A stretch of 64,000 nucleotides of DNA, from assembly GCF_040892595.1 (NCBI RefSeq), contig NZ_JBFRYB010000001.1, forward strand, positions 3,100,001 to 3,164,000, read 5' to 3'. Source of the DNA: Zhongshania sp. R06B22 (GTDB lineage Bacteria > Pseudomonadota > Gammaproteobacteria > Pseudomonadales > Spongiibacteraceae). A program made the position numbers and the translations under genes. The notes under the pieces are model-generated. The model searched no databases and was not told the origin of the DNA. It saw nothing but the letters and a program-made list of their open reading frames with translations. Every line of letters starts with the position of its first letter. Positions within the stretch are counted from its first letter, which is position 1. Below, piece after piece: positions 1 through 8,691 of this stretch.

Positions 1-260
1 CTCACAAGCGAGCTATCATATTACAGCTAGCAGCAACCCCACAATCCTTGGATAATAGAATTATCCGCCAAATATGGATATCACCTCACAAAGACGATAT
101 ATGCCGTGTGTAGTTAGCAACACACTCATCTGCTTGCTACGGAAAATATAAATCACCTTTAAATGGCGATCACGGGAGTCTGGAATACACCGTTTCACCA
201 GCGGCGAGATCTATTTCGGGTGCGCTTATACTGGTTTCTAAAGTTGGCTATATTTATTGC
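1..260. other. Gene-free window edge
   Basis: I see no convincing coding frame, RNA or repeat here. It lies beyond the 3' end of the minus-strand TetR gene and may hold its terminator or the end of a neighbour outside the window. Confidence 0.4.
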
Positions 261-908
261 CTAACTCAGATAGCCAAGCAGTAACTGTAAAAGCGCCTCT
301 CTAAACTCATGATCTTCCAATAACTCAGGCTGTTCCAGCAAGGCGTATTGGAGATTGCCCTGCAGGGTCTGCTCAATTAATTGGCCGCGAAAACGCGGGT
401 TGCCCTTGCATTGATGTCTAGCCAACCAGGGCTCTAACCATTGCTGCCAAGACGGATTGTTCTGCGACTGGGTAAGCTCATCAACGCGACGATGAATATC
501 AAAGCTGTGCTTATATTCACGGAAAAAGGCGGGATCAAGTTTAAGTAGCGCGAGTAATTGTTCGCACTCTAAATCAATAATGGTAGCGAGCGTGTCACTT
601 ACGGAGAGATTTGCAAGGGTGTTAAGTTCCTTAAAACGCTTGCTGGTCTGCTCAGCTATATCCACGATAGCCTTGTCGTAAACATCGGCGAGAATAGCTT
701 CCTTACTAGGAAAGTACTGGTATAGCGACGCGATATTAACCCCAGCAACATCGGCAATACGCTGGGTGGTCAGCTTGCCGGCACCCTCTTCATCTAGAAT
801 TTTGAAACACGCTTCTTGAATCGCATGCACAGTAAACAGAGCGCGACTCTGCTTAGGTCGCTTGCGCGCTCGTGGTGGTTGCTTATCCGTCATTACCTTA
901 ACACTCAC
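261..908 (-). CDS. TetR/AcrR family transcriptional regulator
   Basis: DNA-binding one-component repressor of the TetR family, 215 aa (210 aa if translation starts at the second Met, 893). The N-terminal helix-turn-helix spans about residues 25-70 and carries the usual IADVAGVNIASLYQYFPSKE-type recognition signature. The C-terminal ligand/dimer domain is too divergent to name an inducer. It is divergent from the sulfotransferase operon starting at 1071, so control of that operon and of itself is the natural guess. The ~160-bp intergenic region is AT-rich, but I could not pick out a clear palindromic operator in it. Confidence 0.9.
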   Translation of the reverse strand: MSVKVMTDKQPPRARKRPKQSRALFTVHAIQEACFKILDEEGAGKLTTQRIADVAGVNIASLYQYFPSKEAILADVYDKAIVDIAEQTSKRFKELNTLANLSVSDTLATIIDLECEQLLALLKLDPAFFREYKHSFDIHRRVDELTQSQNNPSWQQWLEPWLARHQCKGNPRFRGQLIEQTLQGNLQYALLEQPELLEDHEFREALLQLLLGYLS

Positions 909-1070
909 TTAAAAATGTAAGCAGGCCATTCACACGCCCACAACATCAAAAAAATATTATTATAATTCAGCTAGTTACATGAACTTTAGAAAAGTGAGAA
1001 TGCCAGTTGATAACAGCTTGCTCAAGCCTCTAGGCTGGAACCCAATTGTTAATACCGACGGACTTCTCTT

Positions 1071-2240
1071 ATGTATTTCGACTTTGGGTATTATGCCCGG
1101 GTTTTACGGCATGTATGGTTTTTAAAAAACTGGCCCGGCCGACAGCGAACACTACTGAGGTTGCTGCTGTGGCTACCCTTGGTCACCGTATTTCACGGTC
1201 TATGCTTTTTACTTGATTATATCTTCTTCCCGCGACTGTGGTTCCAGCAGGTTAACAAGCCAGTATTTATTGTAGGTCACGCTCGCAGTGGCACTACCTT
1301 GTGTCATCGCTTATTAGCTGGAGACGGGGATAATTTCAGCTACTTTCTTTATTGGGAATTGTTTTTTCCATCACTGCTTCAGAAAAAGGTGATTCGCGGC
1401 CTGGGCCGACTCGACCGTCTATTTGGGGCGCCCTGCAAGCGCTACCTGACAAAGTGGGATGATAAGACCTTCGGTAAATTTCGTCATATTCACAATATGA
1501 GTTTATGGAACGCAGAGGAGGATCAGTTTGTAATGCGAGCCGCTTTCGTCACTCAACAGTGGGCGATTGATGTACCAATGATGGATAAGATTGACCTGTA
1601 TCACCTCGACCAAATGTCCGCAAAAAAACGCCGACGCTGGATGCACCACTATCGCGAATGCCTTAAACGCCAACTGTTATTAAATGGCGGTAATCGCATC
1701 CACCTCAGCAAAAATCCGCTGATGTCTGGCTGGGTGGGCGCGATCATCGAAACCTTTGCCGATGCCCGTATTGTGGTACTGATGCGCAACCCCAACGACT
1801 GTATTCCCAGCACCTTAAAGCTGTTGGAGTTAAGCTGGCGGGCCAAGGGGTGGACGCCCGAGCAATATGACGCCTCACTGCGCGAGATGATGGCTATCTC
1901 GTTTGATTCCATGCGTCACCCCCGTCAAGTGCTCACCGCGCACCCACACACCCTTCACGCCTTTGTCGATTACCGCGACATCACCGCGGAGCCGAGACAG
2001 ACCGCCCATGAAATTTATAAGGCTTTAGAAATGCCATTGTCAGATGATTTTGATGCCTATTTAAAAGCTCATGAAAACACCGAGCGCAGTCACAAAACCC
2101 ACTTTGAATACACGATCAAAGATTACGAACTCTCTCATAAACAGATTGAAGCCCAACTTGACGATTTGTTTGACGAATACCAATGGCCGCGCTTAAGCGA
2201 TAGAAATAGCCCTCAGACAATGGAGCAGATTAATGGATAA
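1071..2240 (+). CDS. Sulfotransferase family protein
   Basis: Predicted PAPS-dependent sulfotransferase, 389 aa. An N-terminal hydrophobic stretch (about residues 25-50) precedes the 5'-phosphosulfate-binding loop, seen as FIVGHARSGTTL near residue 67. A later VVLMRNPND motif fits the 3'-phosphate-binding segment of the family. It would transfer sulfate from PAPS to a hydroxyl on an unknown small molecule or lipid. The stop codon overlaps the start of the next gene by 8 bp (ATGGATAA), which implies translational coupling, so this is the first gene of a three-gene operon. The acceptor cannot be read from the sequence. A sterol or other hydroxylated lipid is conceivable given the rest of the window but is inference only. 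Confidence 0.85.
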   Translation: MYFDFGYYARVLRHVWFLKNWPGRQRTLLRLLLWLPLVTVFHGLCFLLDYIFFPRLWFQQVNKPVFIVGHARSGTTLCHRLLAGDGDNFSYFLYWELFFPSLLQKKVIRGLGRLDRLFGAPCKRYLTKWDDKTFGKFRHIHNMSLWNAEEDQFVMRAAFVTQQWAIDVPMMDKIDLYHLDQMSAKKRRRWMHHYRECLKRQLLLNGGNRIHLSKNPLMSGWVGAIIETFADARIVVLMRNPNDCIPSTLKLLELSWRAKGWTPEQYDASLREMMAISFDSMRHPRQVLTAHPHTLHAFVDYRDITAEPRQTAHEIYKALEMPLSDDFDAYLKAHENTERSHKTHFEYTIKDYELSHKQIEAQLDDLFDEYQWPRLSDRNSPQTMEQING

Positions 2241-3651
2241 GCCATCAGCCAGCACTCGTAAATCCAGCAGTGCCTTGGACGCCTCAGCCAGCAAGGAAAA
2301 GCTTAAGGCCGCGTGGGATGACATGATTGCTGAACTGCAATTGGCACGTGATGCCATCGACAACCCAGACTACTTTCCACCGGAAGCCAGTGATCGCAGC
2401 TTGGCCGAAGGCTATCGTTACCTCTCCGGCTTTATTCATCACGCCGTTGAACGCGCCTTTCACGAAGACGCCGATTTCCCCGCGTTTCGCAACGGTCTGT
2501 CGGTGTATAACAAAGCAACCATCGATAATGCCGATGCGATATATTTCTATGCGCCCATCGATGGTAGTAAGCACTATAAAGTGCACGGCAACACCGCGGA
2601 CAGCCGTCACTGGCGAGGTGAGCCCCGCGCGGAGCAAGGCCCCTTGGCGCCGCAGTATGTGATTTTTGAAGTCCACAAGGGCGCGATGTCTGGCGACAGC
2701 GGCAATTTGCGCGAGTTAGTAGCAGGTGACCGCACGGGCTTTGGCAGCTTGGATACGTCGTCCCTACTGGTCGAAGAAAATGGTGATTTTGAAATATTGT
2801 TAGGGCCAGAAAAACCCCAGGGCTACAGCGGCAATTTTGTGTGTACCCGCAAACCACCGAGCAAACGCGACCCGGATGGCGGCGATCGCTTTGCCAGTTA
2901 TATTAGTGGTCGCCAACTGTTTTACGATTGGGGCCGTGAGCAGGCCATCCAGCTGAGTATTACTGCGCTCGACACCGAGGGCCAGCAACCGCCGGCACTG
3001 ACTAGCGAACGGGGAGCACAACAGCTGCGGAATATGGGCGGCATTATTCGCGGCCAAATGCATTTTTGGCTAGCGTTCTACGATAAGGTGCTTAACTGCA
3101 ATCAAAGCCATGCCGAGCAAGGCCGCTACTATATGCCGGTCAATGCTTACAACCAGCCCAACGCCGCGTCAAAGGACACCGGTGGCGGTATGAGCACCAA
3201 TATTTATGCGGGAGGTATTTTTGATTTAGCGGAAGACGAGGCGCTCTACATTGAGGCCAGTTACAGCGGTGAGGCGGTGTACACCAGCATCCACCTTGGC
3301 AACCTATGGGGCGAGTCGCCGGACTACGCCAATCATCAAAGCAGTCTCAATGGCTTTCAAACCCATATGCCGGAAGATGGCGTGCAGCGCTGGGTGGTAG
3401 CACATCGTGACCCCGGCGTGCCCAACTGGATTGACACCACCGGCCTGACACGAGGCTACCTATCAAATCGCTGGGCCTACTGCCAATTACCGCCACAAGA
3501 ACAGTGGCCCAATATTAAAGCGCGCAAAGTCGCCTTTGAGAATATTCCGGCCTGCTTCCCGCCGCAGACGCCACGTATCAGTGCGGCGCAACGCAAGGCG
3601 GTCATTGCCGAGCGACAACAACATGTGCAAAAACGGTTTAGAGTATTTTAA
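2233..3651 (+). CDS. Uncharacterised 472-aa protein, second gene of sulfotransferase operon
   Basis: I do not recognise the family with confidence. The protein is soluble-looking, 472 aa, with a polar Ser/Lys-rich first 25 residues, no signal peptide and no membrane segment. It is rich in Gly, Asp and aromatic residues, with stretches such as YYMPVNAYNQPN and WVVAHRDPGVPNW that look like conserved beta-rich elements, in the style of DUF1214-type proteins. That resemblance is weak. It overlaps the sulfotransferase by 8 bp and is followed 69 bp later by an epimerase gene, so its role is probably tied to the same substrate. The coding frame is strong: long, with consistent codon use and no competing frame. 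Confidence 0.8.
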   Translation: MDKPSASTRKSSSALDASASKEKLKAAWDDMIAELQLARDAIDNPDYFPPEASDRSLAEGYRYLSGFIHHAVERAFHEDADFPAFRNGLSVYNKATIDNADAIYFYAPIDGSKHYKVHGNTADSRHWRGEPRAEQGPLAPQYVIFEVHKGAMSGDSGNLRELVAGDRTGFGSLDTSSLLVEENGDFEILLGPEKPQGYSGNFVCTRKPPSKRDPDGGDRFASYISGRQLFYDWGREQAIQLSITALDTEGQQPPALTSERGAQQLRNMGGIIRGQMHFWLAFYDKVLNCNQSHAEQGRYYMPVNAYNQPNAASKDTGGGMSTNIYAGGIFDLAEDEALYIEASYSGEAVYTSIHLGNLWGESPDYANHQSSLNGFQTHMPEDGVQRWVVAHRDPGVPNWIDTTGLTRGYLSNRWAYCQLPPQEQWPNIKARKVAFENIPACFPPQTPRISAAQRKAVIAERQQHVQKRFRVF

Positions 3652-3720
3652 TTTACAATATGATCGACGGGTACTCCGCCATCAGTGTAATAGCGGAAAA
3701 TTTAACATAGGAAAAAAATA

Positions 3721-4629
3721 ATGAATGTATTAGTTGTAGGTGGCTCAGGCCTTATCGGTGGCGAAATTGCGCTACACCTAAAAAAGCACGGTCATGATGT
3801 GACGATTATGGCGCGCAAGATTCCCCAAGCACCGGTGCTTGCGGCCCTACCCTTTTTACAGGGCGATTATGTTAATGATGACTGCGACGATGGCCGCTTA
3901 GCAGGATTTGATAGCCTAGTCTTCGCCGCCGCTGCCGATATTCGCAATCTGCCCTACGATGGCTCGGTGACACCCGAGGAGTTTTATACCAAATACAACG
4001 ACGTGGCCGTACCAAGATTCTTTGCCGCCGCCAAAGCGGCCGGTATTCAGCGGGCAGTCTATATCGGCACATTTTATCCCGTGGTTGCACCAGCGCAAAT
4101 TGGCCAGTGCGCCTATGTAACGTCACGCCATAATACCGATGTCGCCGTGCGTGCTTTGAACAGCGCCGACTTTAAAGTTTGCTGCCTCAATGCCCCCTTT
4201 GTGCTGGGGCAAATTCCAGGCTTGGACACGCCGCATATCACCGCCTTGCTACATTATGTACAGGGCGCAATTCCCGATCTGCCATTGTTTGCGCCACAGG
4301 GCGGCACCAACCACATCAGCTCACACTCGCTGGCCCAAGCCGCGCTCAATGCTCTGGAAAACGGTGAAGGTGGCAAAGGCTATTTAGTCGGTGACGAAAA
4401 CTTATCATGGAAAGACTATCTGGAAATGTGGTGTGAGGCGGCCGGCAATCCCCGCCAATTAGAGGTGCGTGAAGACGATCATCCTATGCTGCCAAATGTG
4501 ATTATGTTTGCAGGCGCTGGGGCCAGCATTCAATACGAGCCAGAAGACATGGCGGTCCTGAAATACGACCGCCAATGTATCCGGCCTTTGATACAGCAGA
4601 TAGCGACTTCGTTGAGCGTTGTCGAATAA
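3721..4629 (+). CDS. NAD(P)-dependent epimerase/dehydratase family protein
   Basis: Extended-SDR type Rossmann protein, 302 aa. The nucleotide-binding loop GGSGLIGGEIA is at residues 7-17. The usual catalytic YxxxK is not obvious; the segment around YVTSRHNTD (about residue 137) sits where it would be expected, so this may be an atypical member related to NmrA or sugar epimerases. It follows the 472-aa protein by 69 bp and has a purine-rich ribosome-binding region (AGGAAAAAAATA) directly before ATG. It probably completes the sulfotransferase operon. Oxidation/reduction or epimerisation of the shared substrate is an inference. Confidence 0.82.
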   Translation: MNVLVVGGSGLIGGEIALHLKKHGHDVTIMARKIPQAPVLAALPFLQGDYVNDDCDDGRLAGFDSLVFAAAADIRNLPYDGSVTPEEFYTKYNDVAVPRFFAAAKAAGIQRAVYIGTFYPVVAPAQIGQCAYVTSRHNTDVAVRALNSADFKVCCLNAPFVLGQIPGLDTPHITALLHYVQGAIPDLPLFAPQGGTNHISSHSLAQAALNALENGEGGKGYLVGDENLSWKDYLEMWCEAAGNPRQLEVREDDHPMLPNVIMFAGAGASIQYEPEDMAVLKYDRQCIRPLIQQIATSLSVVE

Positions 4630-4965
4630 AGTCACTCGCCGAGGTGCTCTTGGCGCTTGGCGCTTGGCACTTGATGCTTGTGTCCCTACCCCCCGGCTCC
4701 GCGCATCCGTCTCCGTTTCTAGGTATGCGCGCAGTGCTTCCCCCGCTAATCAAAAATCTCAAATCAACTGGCAAATGTGATGTCGCGATCAAGTAAACTC
4801 CCATCTACCAAATGTGGTTATGGCGATTAACTGATTCGGAAACTAAATATTAAAAGACTCCAATATCTGATATAGATCAATTGCCCGATAAAGATTCAAA
4901 AAACATAGATGTAGACGGAACTTCTTTTTGCCACACCCATGCTAATACCGGGGTTATAAGAATTC
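4630..4965. other. Intergenic region between converging genes
   Basis: It holds the 3' flank of the epimerase and of msrA. A near-FNR site (CTGATATAGATCAA, 4868-4881, one mismatch to TTGAT-N4-ATCAA) is present, but no gene starts close downstream, so I do not call it functional. A short direct repeat of CTTGGCG occurs near 4650-4668. Confidence 0.3.
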
Positions 4966-5559
4966 TCAATGAACAGCTTCATCGCCCCAAAGTTCTTTTA
5001 AGCGCTTGTCGCGGCCACAGTTCCAACGATACGCCTTGTAACGAATTGAACTTTTCTTATAAAAATCCTGATGGTAACTTTCGTCACCTTTTATCGGATA
5101 GAAAATAGAAGCACTTAAAATGGGTGTAACAACTTTCTTATCAGGGAATTTATTCTCAACGTCTCGTTTAGATTGTTCAGCAATCTTTTTTTCCGCCTCA
5201 TTGGCCACGAAAATTGCACTTAAATAACTTTCACCCTTATCACAAAATTGGCCTCTTGAATCGAAGGGATCGATATTCACCCAGTAATAATCCAGCAACT
5301 CTTGATAACTTACCTTATTGGGATCATAGGTGATCTCAACCGCTTCATAATGACCTTTGTGGTTACCATTGTATGTGGGGTTCTTTAGGGTTCCGCCCGT
5401 AAAGCCTGAGACCACATCGCTCACGCCGTCCAGCTTTTCAAAATCTGACTCCATACACCAGAAACACCCTCCCGCCAGAATAGTTTTATCTGCGGCCACA
5501 TTAGAAGCATATGACAATAAGTTTGCTGCCAAGATAATAAATACCAGTGTACTTTTCAT
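4966..5559 (-). CDS. msrA: Peptide-methionine (S)-S-oxide reductase, exported
   Basis: MsrA reduces methionine-S-sulfoxide in proteins. The family active site GCFWC is clear at about residues 31-35 of the chosen product, and the downstream SYLSAIFV region and C-terminal WNCGRDKR, with its probable resolving Cys, fit the family. I chose the start at 5559 because it gives a typical cleavable signal peptide (hydrophobic MKSTLVFIILAANLLSYAS) and has a GGGG ribosome-binding site 5 nt upstream; the frame is open further upstream to 5655. The product is about 197 aa, in the normal range. The signal peptide suggests periplasmic repair of oxidised envelope proteins. It appears to be a single-gene unit. 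Confidence 0.93.
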   Translation of the reverse strand: MKSTLVFIILAANLLSYASNVAADKTILAGGCFWCMESDFEKLDGVSDVVSGFTGGTLKNPTYNGNHKGHYEAVEITYDPNKVSYQELLDYYWVNIDPFDSRGQFCDKGESYLSAIFVANEAEKKIAEQSKRDVENKFPDKKVVTPILSASIFYPIKGDESYHQDFYKKSSIRYKAYRWNCGRDKRLKELWGDEAVH

Positions 5560-5774
5560 AACACCCCATTCACCTAAGTTATCATTCTGAATACCGCCAT
5601 CTTGGCACATATCACCCAGCTTGTGATGGTCATTAAAGGTATATTGTTGACCCAATTTGCTCTCTCCCTATATTTTTGTTCTTGCTAAGGTATCTTCTTA
5701 GCAGCGCCTGATATACGGCGTGATAACACATAATAAAATATGCCCCCTTGGGCCGCGTCAAAGAGGAAGAAGAG

Positions 5775-7022
5775 ATGAGTCAATGCCCTTTCGCTAACCT
5801 ACTTAGCCTAGACACATACCAAAACGGAATGCCCTACGATGAGCTTGCGAAAATCCGAGCGCAGGGGTCCATGATGTATATGGAGGACCCGGAAAATGGG
5901 GTGCCCTACTGGGCAGTAGTTAAGCGTGACGCCTTAGACTATGTCTCTCAAAATCCGGATTTATTTTCTTCAAACCTGAAAGGCGCCTTCCCCATGGAAG
6001 TACCTGAAGGCGAGGAAGACATTCAGGCGATAATGCAAGAAAACATCATTATCTCTATGGATCCACCAAAACACATGAAGTACCGCAAGATAGTTCGCGA
6101 TGCCTTCACCCCAAAAGCAGTAAGTAATATGGAAGACTGGCTACGCCAGAGTGCACGAAGCATTATTGATCGTGTGGCCAGCAAAGGTGAGTGTGAATTT
6201 ATCGAAGATGTTGCCGCTGAGCTGCCATTGATGGCCATACTTGAACTATTGGGCGTACCACAGGAAGACCGCAAGCAGTTCTTTGAGTGGACCAATATTA
6301 TGGCGTTTGCGGATGATCCCGATCTTGCCGTAAGTCGTGATGAAGCCAACACCGTGAGCTTTGAAGTGATGGGATACGCTGCCGAGCTTGCAGCAAAACA
6401 GCGCCTAAATCCGACCAGCCAAGTGGTAGAGGCTCTATTGAACGGCGAGGTCGACGGCCAAAAGGTCACTGAAGAAATGTTCGCCTGGATGTTCATCTTG
6501 ATTATGGTAGGCGGCAACGAAAGCACACGGACGGCAACAGCCCACGGCATGCGCTTGCTAATGGAGCACCCAGACCAGCTGCAGCATTTGGTAGATCATC
6601 CCGAAGATATAGCCGATGCCGTTGAAGAGATGCTGCGTTACAACACCGCCTTTATTGCTATGCGTCGCACCGCGACCCAAGATATTGAGTGGAACGGCTA
6701 TAACATTAAAAAGGGCGATAAAGTCGTACTGCACTATCATGCGGTTAACCACGACGAAGATGTCTTTGGCGACGATGCGATGAAGTTCGATATTCACCGC
6801 GCAAAAAGAATGCCGGCATTGCGCCGCGAAATGCGCGCCTTTGGTATTGGCGAACATTTTTGCCTAGGCATGAATTTAGCGCGCATGGAGCTCAATATCA
6901 TTTTTGAAGAGTTGATCCCGCGCATTCGCAACCCTAAATTTGCCGGCGACGTGACCTATATGCGCTCGTTTTTCATTAACACCATCAAAGCAATGCCCAT
7001 TACATTTGATGCAACGGCATAG
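5775..7022 (+). CDS. Cytochrome P450, CYP125/CYP124-like
   Basis: Haem-thiolate monooxygenase, 415 aa from the ATG at 5775, chosen because GAGGAAGAAGAG sits just before it; the frame is open from 5748. The haem-binding motif FGIGEHFCLGMN places the Cys ligand at residue 363. The I-helix reads GGNEST at 246-251, and the K-helix ExxR is EEMLR. The GNEST form of the oxygen-activation motif resembles the AGNETTR of CYP125/CYP124/CYP142, which hydroxylate steroid side chains or branched lipids. No ferredoxin or reductase gene is adjacent, so the redox partner is elsewhere. A bile-acid-symporter-family gene follows. The substrate is inferred only. Confidence 0.92.
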   Translation: MSQCPFANLLSLDTYQNGMPYDELAKIRAQGSMMYMEDPENGVPYWAVVKRDALDYVSQNPDLFSSNLKGAFPMEVPEGEEDIQAIMQENIIISMDPPKHMKYRKIVRDAFTPKAVSNMEDWLRQSARSIIDRVASKGECEFIEDVAAELPLMAILELLGVPQEDRKQFFEWTNIMAFADDPDLAVSRDEANTVSFEVMGYAAELAAKQRLNPTSQVVEALLNGEVDGQKVTEEMFAWMFILIMVGGNESTRTATAHGMRLLMEHPDQLQHLVDHPEDIADAVEEMLRYNTAFIAMRRTATQDIEWNGYNIKKGDKVVLHYHAVNHDEDVFGDDAMKFDIHRAKRMPALRREMRAFGIGEHFCLGMNLARMELNIIFEELIPRIRNPKFAGDVTYMRSFFINTIKAMPITFDATA

Positions 7023-7052
7023 TTTTCGATAGCACAAGGATAGAGCCATCGG

Positions 7053-7077
7053 CGGCAGGCTTTTTATAAGCCTGCCG
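7053..7077 (+). terminator. Hairpin after P450 gene
   Basis: Perfect 10-bp inverted repeat CGGCAGGCTT / AAGCCTGCCG with a 5-nt loop, 31 bp after the P450 stop. There is no U-tract afterwards, so it may be a weak or factor-assisted terminator or an mRNA-stabilising hairpin. Confidence 0.5.
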
Positions 7078-7355
7078 CATTGCCCCAGACAAGCGACGGG
7101 CGCCCACCGATAAGCTGAATTTGCTTACTCACGCCCACACCGACTCCACAGCTGATGCAATTGTTGCAACTGATCATGCTCTTGCTATAGATTGGGATAA
7201 ATAACAGGATTAACCCTTACTAGGCTTTTGTCTGAGCAAGAGCCTCAGCGAGGATAGAGCCGCAACACTTTCCGCATGGTATTTGCCATGAACCCTTTAC
7301 CCGCCAGCGAGATGTTAAACCGTCTGCTGTAACTTCAGGAATAGCTCCCCCGCCT

Positions 7356-8276
7356 ATGAACCCCTTTGACTTTTTTATCGCCAACGAATTTATCTTTGCG
7401 GCAACCCAGCTCACGCTTGCGATGCTAGGCATGGGGGCAACACTCACTCCCGGCGATTTTAAGGAAGTGGTACGGGATCCAAGGGGTTTTACTACCGGCG
7501 CAGTGATTCAAGTTGTCTTAGTACCATTGGCCTGCTACTTGTTCATTATTGGTTTCACCTTACCTGCCGGTGTTGCCATTGGCTTGGCGCTCTGCGCCGC
7601 CATTCCCGGCGGCACCATATCCAACATTTTTACGTTTTTTGCACGTGGCCATGTGGCGCTTTCCATCGCCATTACTGCCATCACCACATTGCTCTGTTTG
7701 CTCTCGGTGCCCATCGTGCTTGACTTGCTGGTATACCACCATCTCCCAGGAGAAGTCGTTATTCCCGCTGGGAAAATTGCTTTAGAAATATTGCTGTACC
7801 TTTTACTACCACTTGCTATTGGCATGGTGGTGTTGAATCGCGCACCCCGCCTAGCACCGATAGTCTCAAAGTGGGCCATCCGCCTGTCTTTATTTATTAT
7901 CCTGTTAATCGTTATTGGCGCTTTAGGTGCGGGCCGCTTAGACATGGACGCCTTCGGCGTGCAAAACGCACTGGTGGTTTGGGCGTTTATCGTCGCAATC
8001 TGCGCGCTCTCCATTGGAGTGTCCCGCGCGATGCGGCTTGATTGGGCCGATACCGCTGCTATCAATATTGAAGTGGTACTCCGCAATATCAACTTGGGCA
8101 TCTTGATAAAGGCGTCGCTCTTCCCTGCCATCGTCGGCGTGACTGATCCGGTTGGCGACATGATTTTCTTCACCCTATTATTTTATGGCGCAGCGCAAAT
8201 GGCCTTTTCAGGGGTATTCATTGTCTTCTATCGCCGCGTAATCGGCGCGGACGTCACCGCCCGTGCCGAGACCTGA
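7356..8276 (+). CDS. Bile acid:sodium symporter (BASS/SBF) family transporter
   Basis: Integral membrane protein, 306 aa, with about nine hydrophobic segments. It has the family's early MLGMGATLTPGDF segment (end of TM1 and the following polar loop) and the Gly/Pro-rich AAIPGGTISNIF region near residue 85. Members import bile acids or other organic anions with Na+; the prokaryotic family also takes pantoate and sulfonates, so bile acid is not proven. It stands alone 333 bp after the P450 gene. The ATG at 7356 lacks a good Shine-Dalgarno sequence, but the first TM begins shortly after it, so the start is plausible. Its presence beside oxygenases and steroid-type dehydrogenases is suggestive. 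Confidence 0.88.
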   Translation: MNPFDFFIANEFIFAATQLTLAMLGMGATLTPGDFKEVVRDPRGFTTGAVIQVVLVPLACYLFIIGFTLPAGVAIGLALCAAIPGGTISNIFTFFARGHVALSIAITAITTLLCLLSVPIVLDLLVYHHLPGEVVIPAGKIALEILLYLLLPLAIGMVVLNRAPRLAPIVSKWAIRLSLFIILLIVIGALGAGRLDMDAFGVQNALVVWAFIVAICALSIGVSRAMRLDWADTAAINIEVVLRNINLGILIKASLFPAIVGVTDPVGDMIFFTLLFYGAAQMAFSGVFIVFYRRVIGADVTARAET

Positions 8277-8495
8277 TAAGCACACAGACATCTCAGTCTT
8301 GCCACCTGCCCGTGCGACCTTGCCCAAGCTTAATTGCCTAGCGAAGATAAAGGGCCAACACTGAGCAACAAAGCCATTTCGGGGCTAGAATCCTTAGCGA
8401 CACACGATGAAATACCGATTAATAGGCTTGAATATCAATAAGTTGATTATTTTCTGAGCAGTCATAGAAATTTGAACCATATTGATCAGAAGTCG

Positions 8496-8524
8496 TTGAC
8501 AGAACAAGGCGACATCCATATAGT
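8496..8524 (+). promoter_or_regulatory. Sigma-70 promoter of tRNA-Arg
   Basis: TTGACA (8496-8501), 17-bp spacer, TATAGT (8519-8524), followed by a GC-rich stretch before the tRNA at 8537. This is near-consensus and correctly placed. The GC-rich discriminator is typical of stringently controlled stable-RNA promoters. Confidence 0.85.
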
Positions 8525-8536
8525 ACGCACCCTGAA

Positions 8537-8613
8537 GCGCCCGTAGCTCAGCTGGATAGAGTACTCGGCTACGAACCGAGCGGTCGGAGGTTCGAATCCT
8601 CCCGGGCGCACCA
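8537..8613 (+). tRNA. tRNA-Arg (anticodon ACG)
   Basis: The cloverleaf folds by eye. Acceptor stem GCGCCCG pairs with CGGGCGC; the anticodon stem CTCGG/CCGAG encloses loop CTACGAA, giving anticodon ACG; the T-arm has GGTTCGAATCC. Discriminator A at 8610 is followed by an encoded CCA (8611-8613). The gene has its own promoter and a terminator. Accessory DNA begins immediately downstream, which is common at tRNA genes, but I found neither a phage-type integrase nor a repeat of the tRNA 3' end that would define an island. Confidence 0.97.
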
Positions 8614-8640
8614 AACATAAGTCTCTGACTTGTATAAAAA

Positions 8641-8668
8641 AACCTAGACCTCTGGTCTGGGTTTTTTT
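8641..8668 (+). terminator. Rho-independent terminator of tRNA-Arg
   Basis: Stem AACCTAGACC / GGTCTGGGTT with a 3-nt loop runs into a T7 tract, starting 27 bp after the encoded CCA. Confidence 0.85.
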
Positions 8669-8691
8669 ATGCCTGAAATTTGGCTGTGACG

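Noticed and set aside
4868..4881. FNR-like site CTGATATAGATCAA
   Set aside because: One mismatch and no gene start suitably placed downstream; likely chance.
6023..6550. 175-codon minus-strand frame
   Set aside because: Antisense shadow of the P450 gene.
7535..8173. 212-codon minus-strand frame
   Set aside because: Antisense to the symporter gene, with many Met/Ser/Ala runs typical of a shadow of a membrane-protein gene.
8394..8618. 74-codon minus-strand frame
   Set aside because: It runs antisense through the tRNA-Arg gene and its promoter; no protein-like features.
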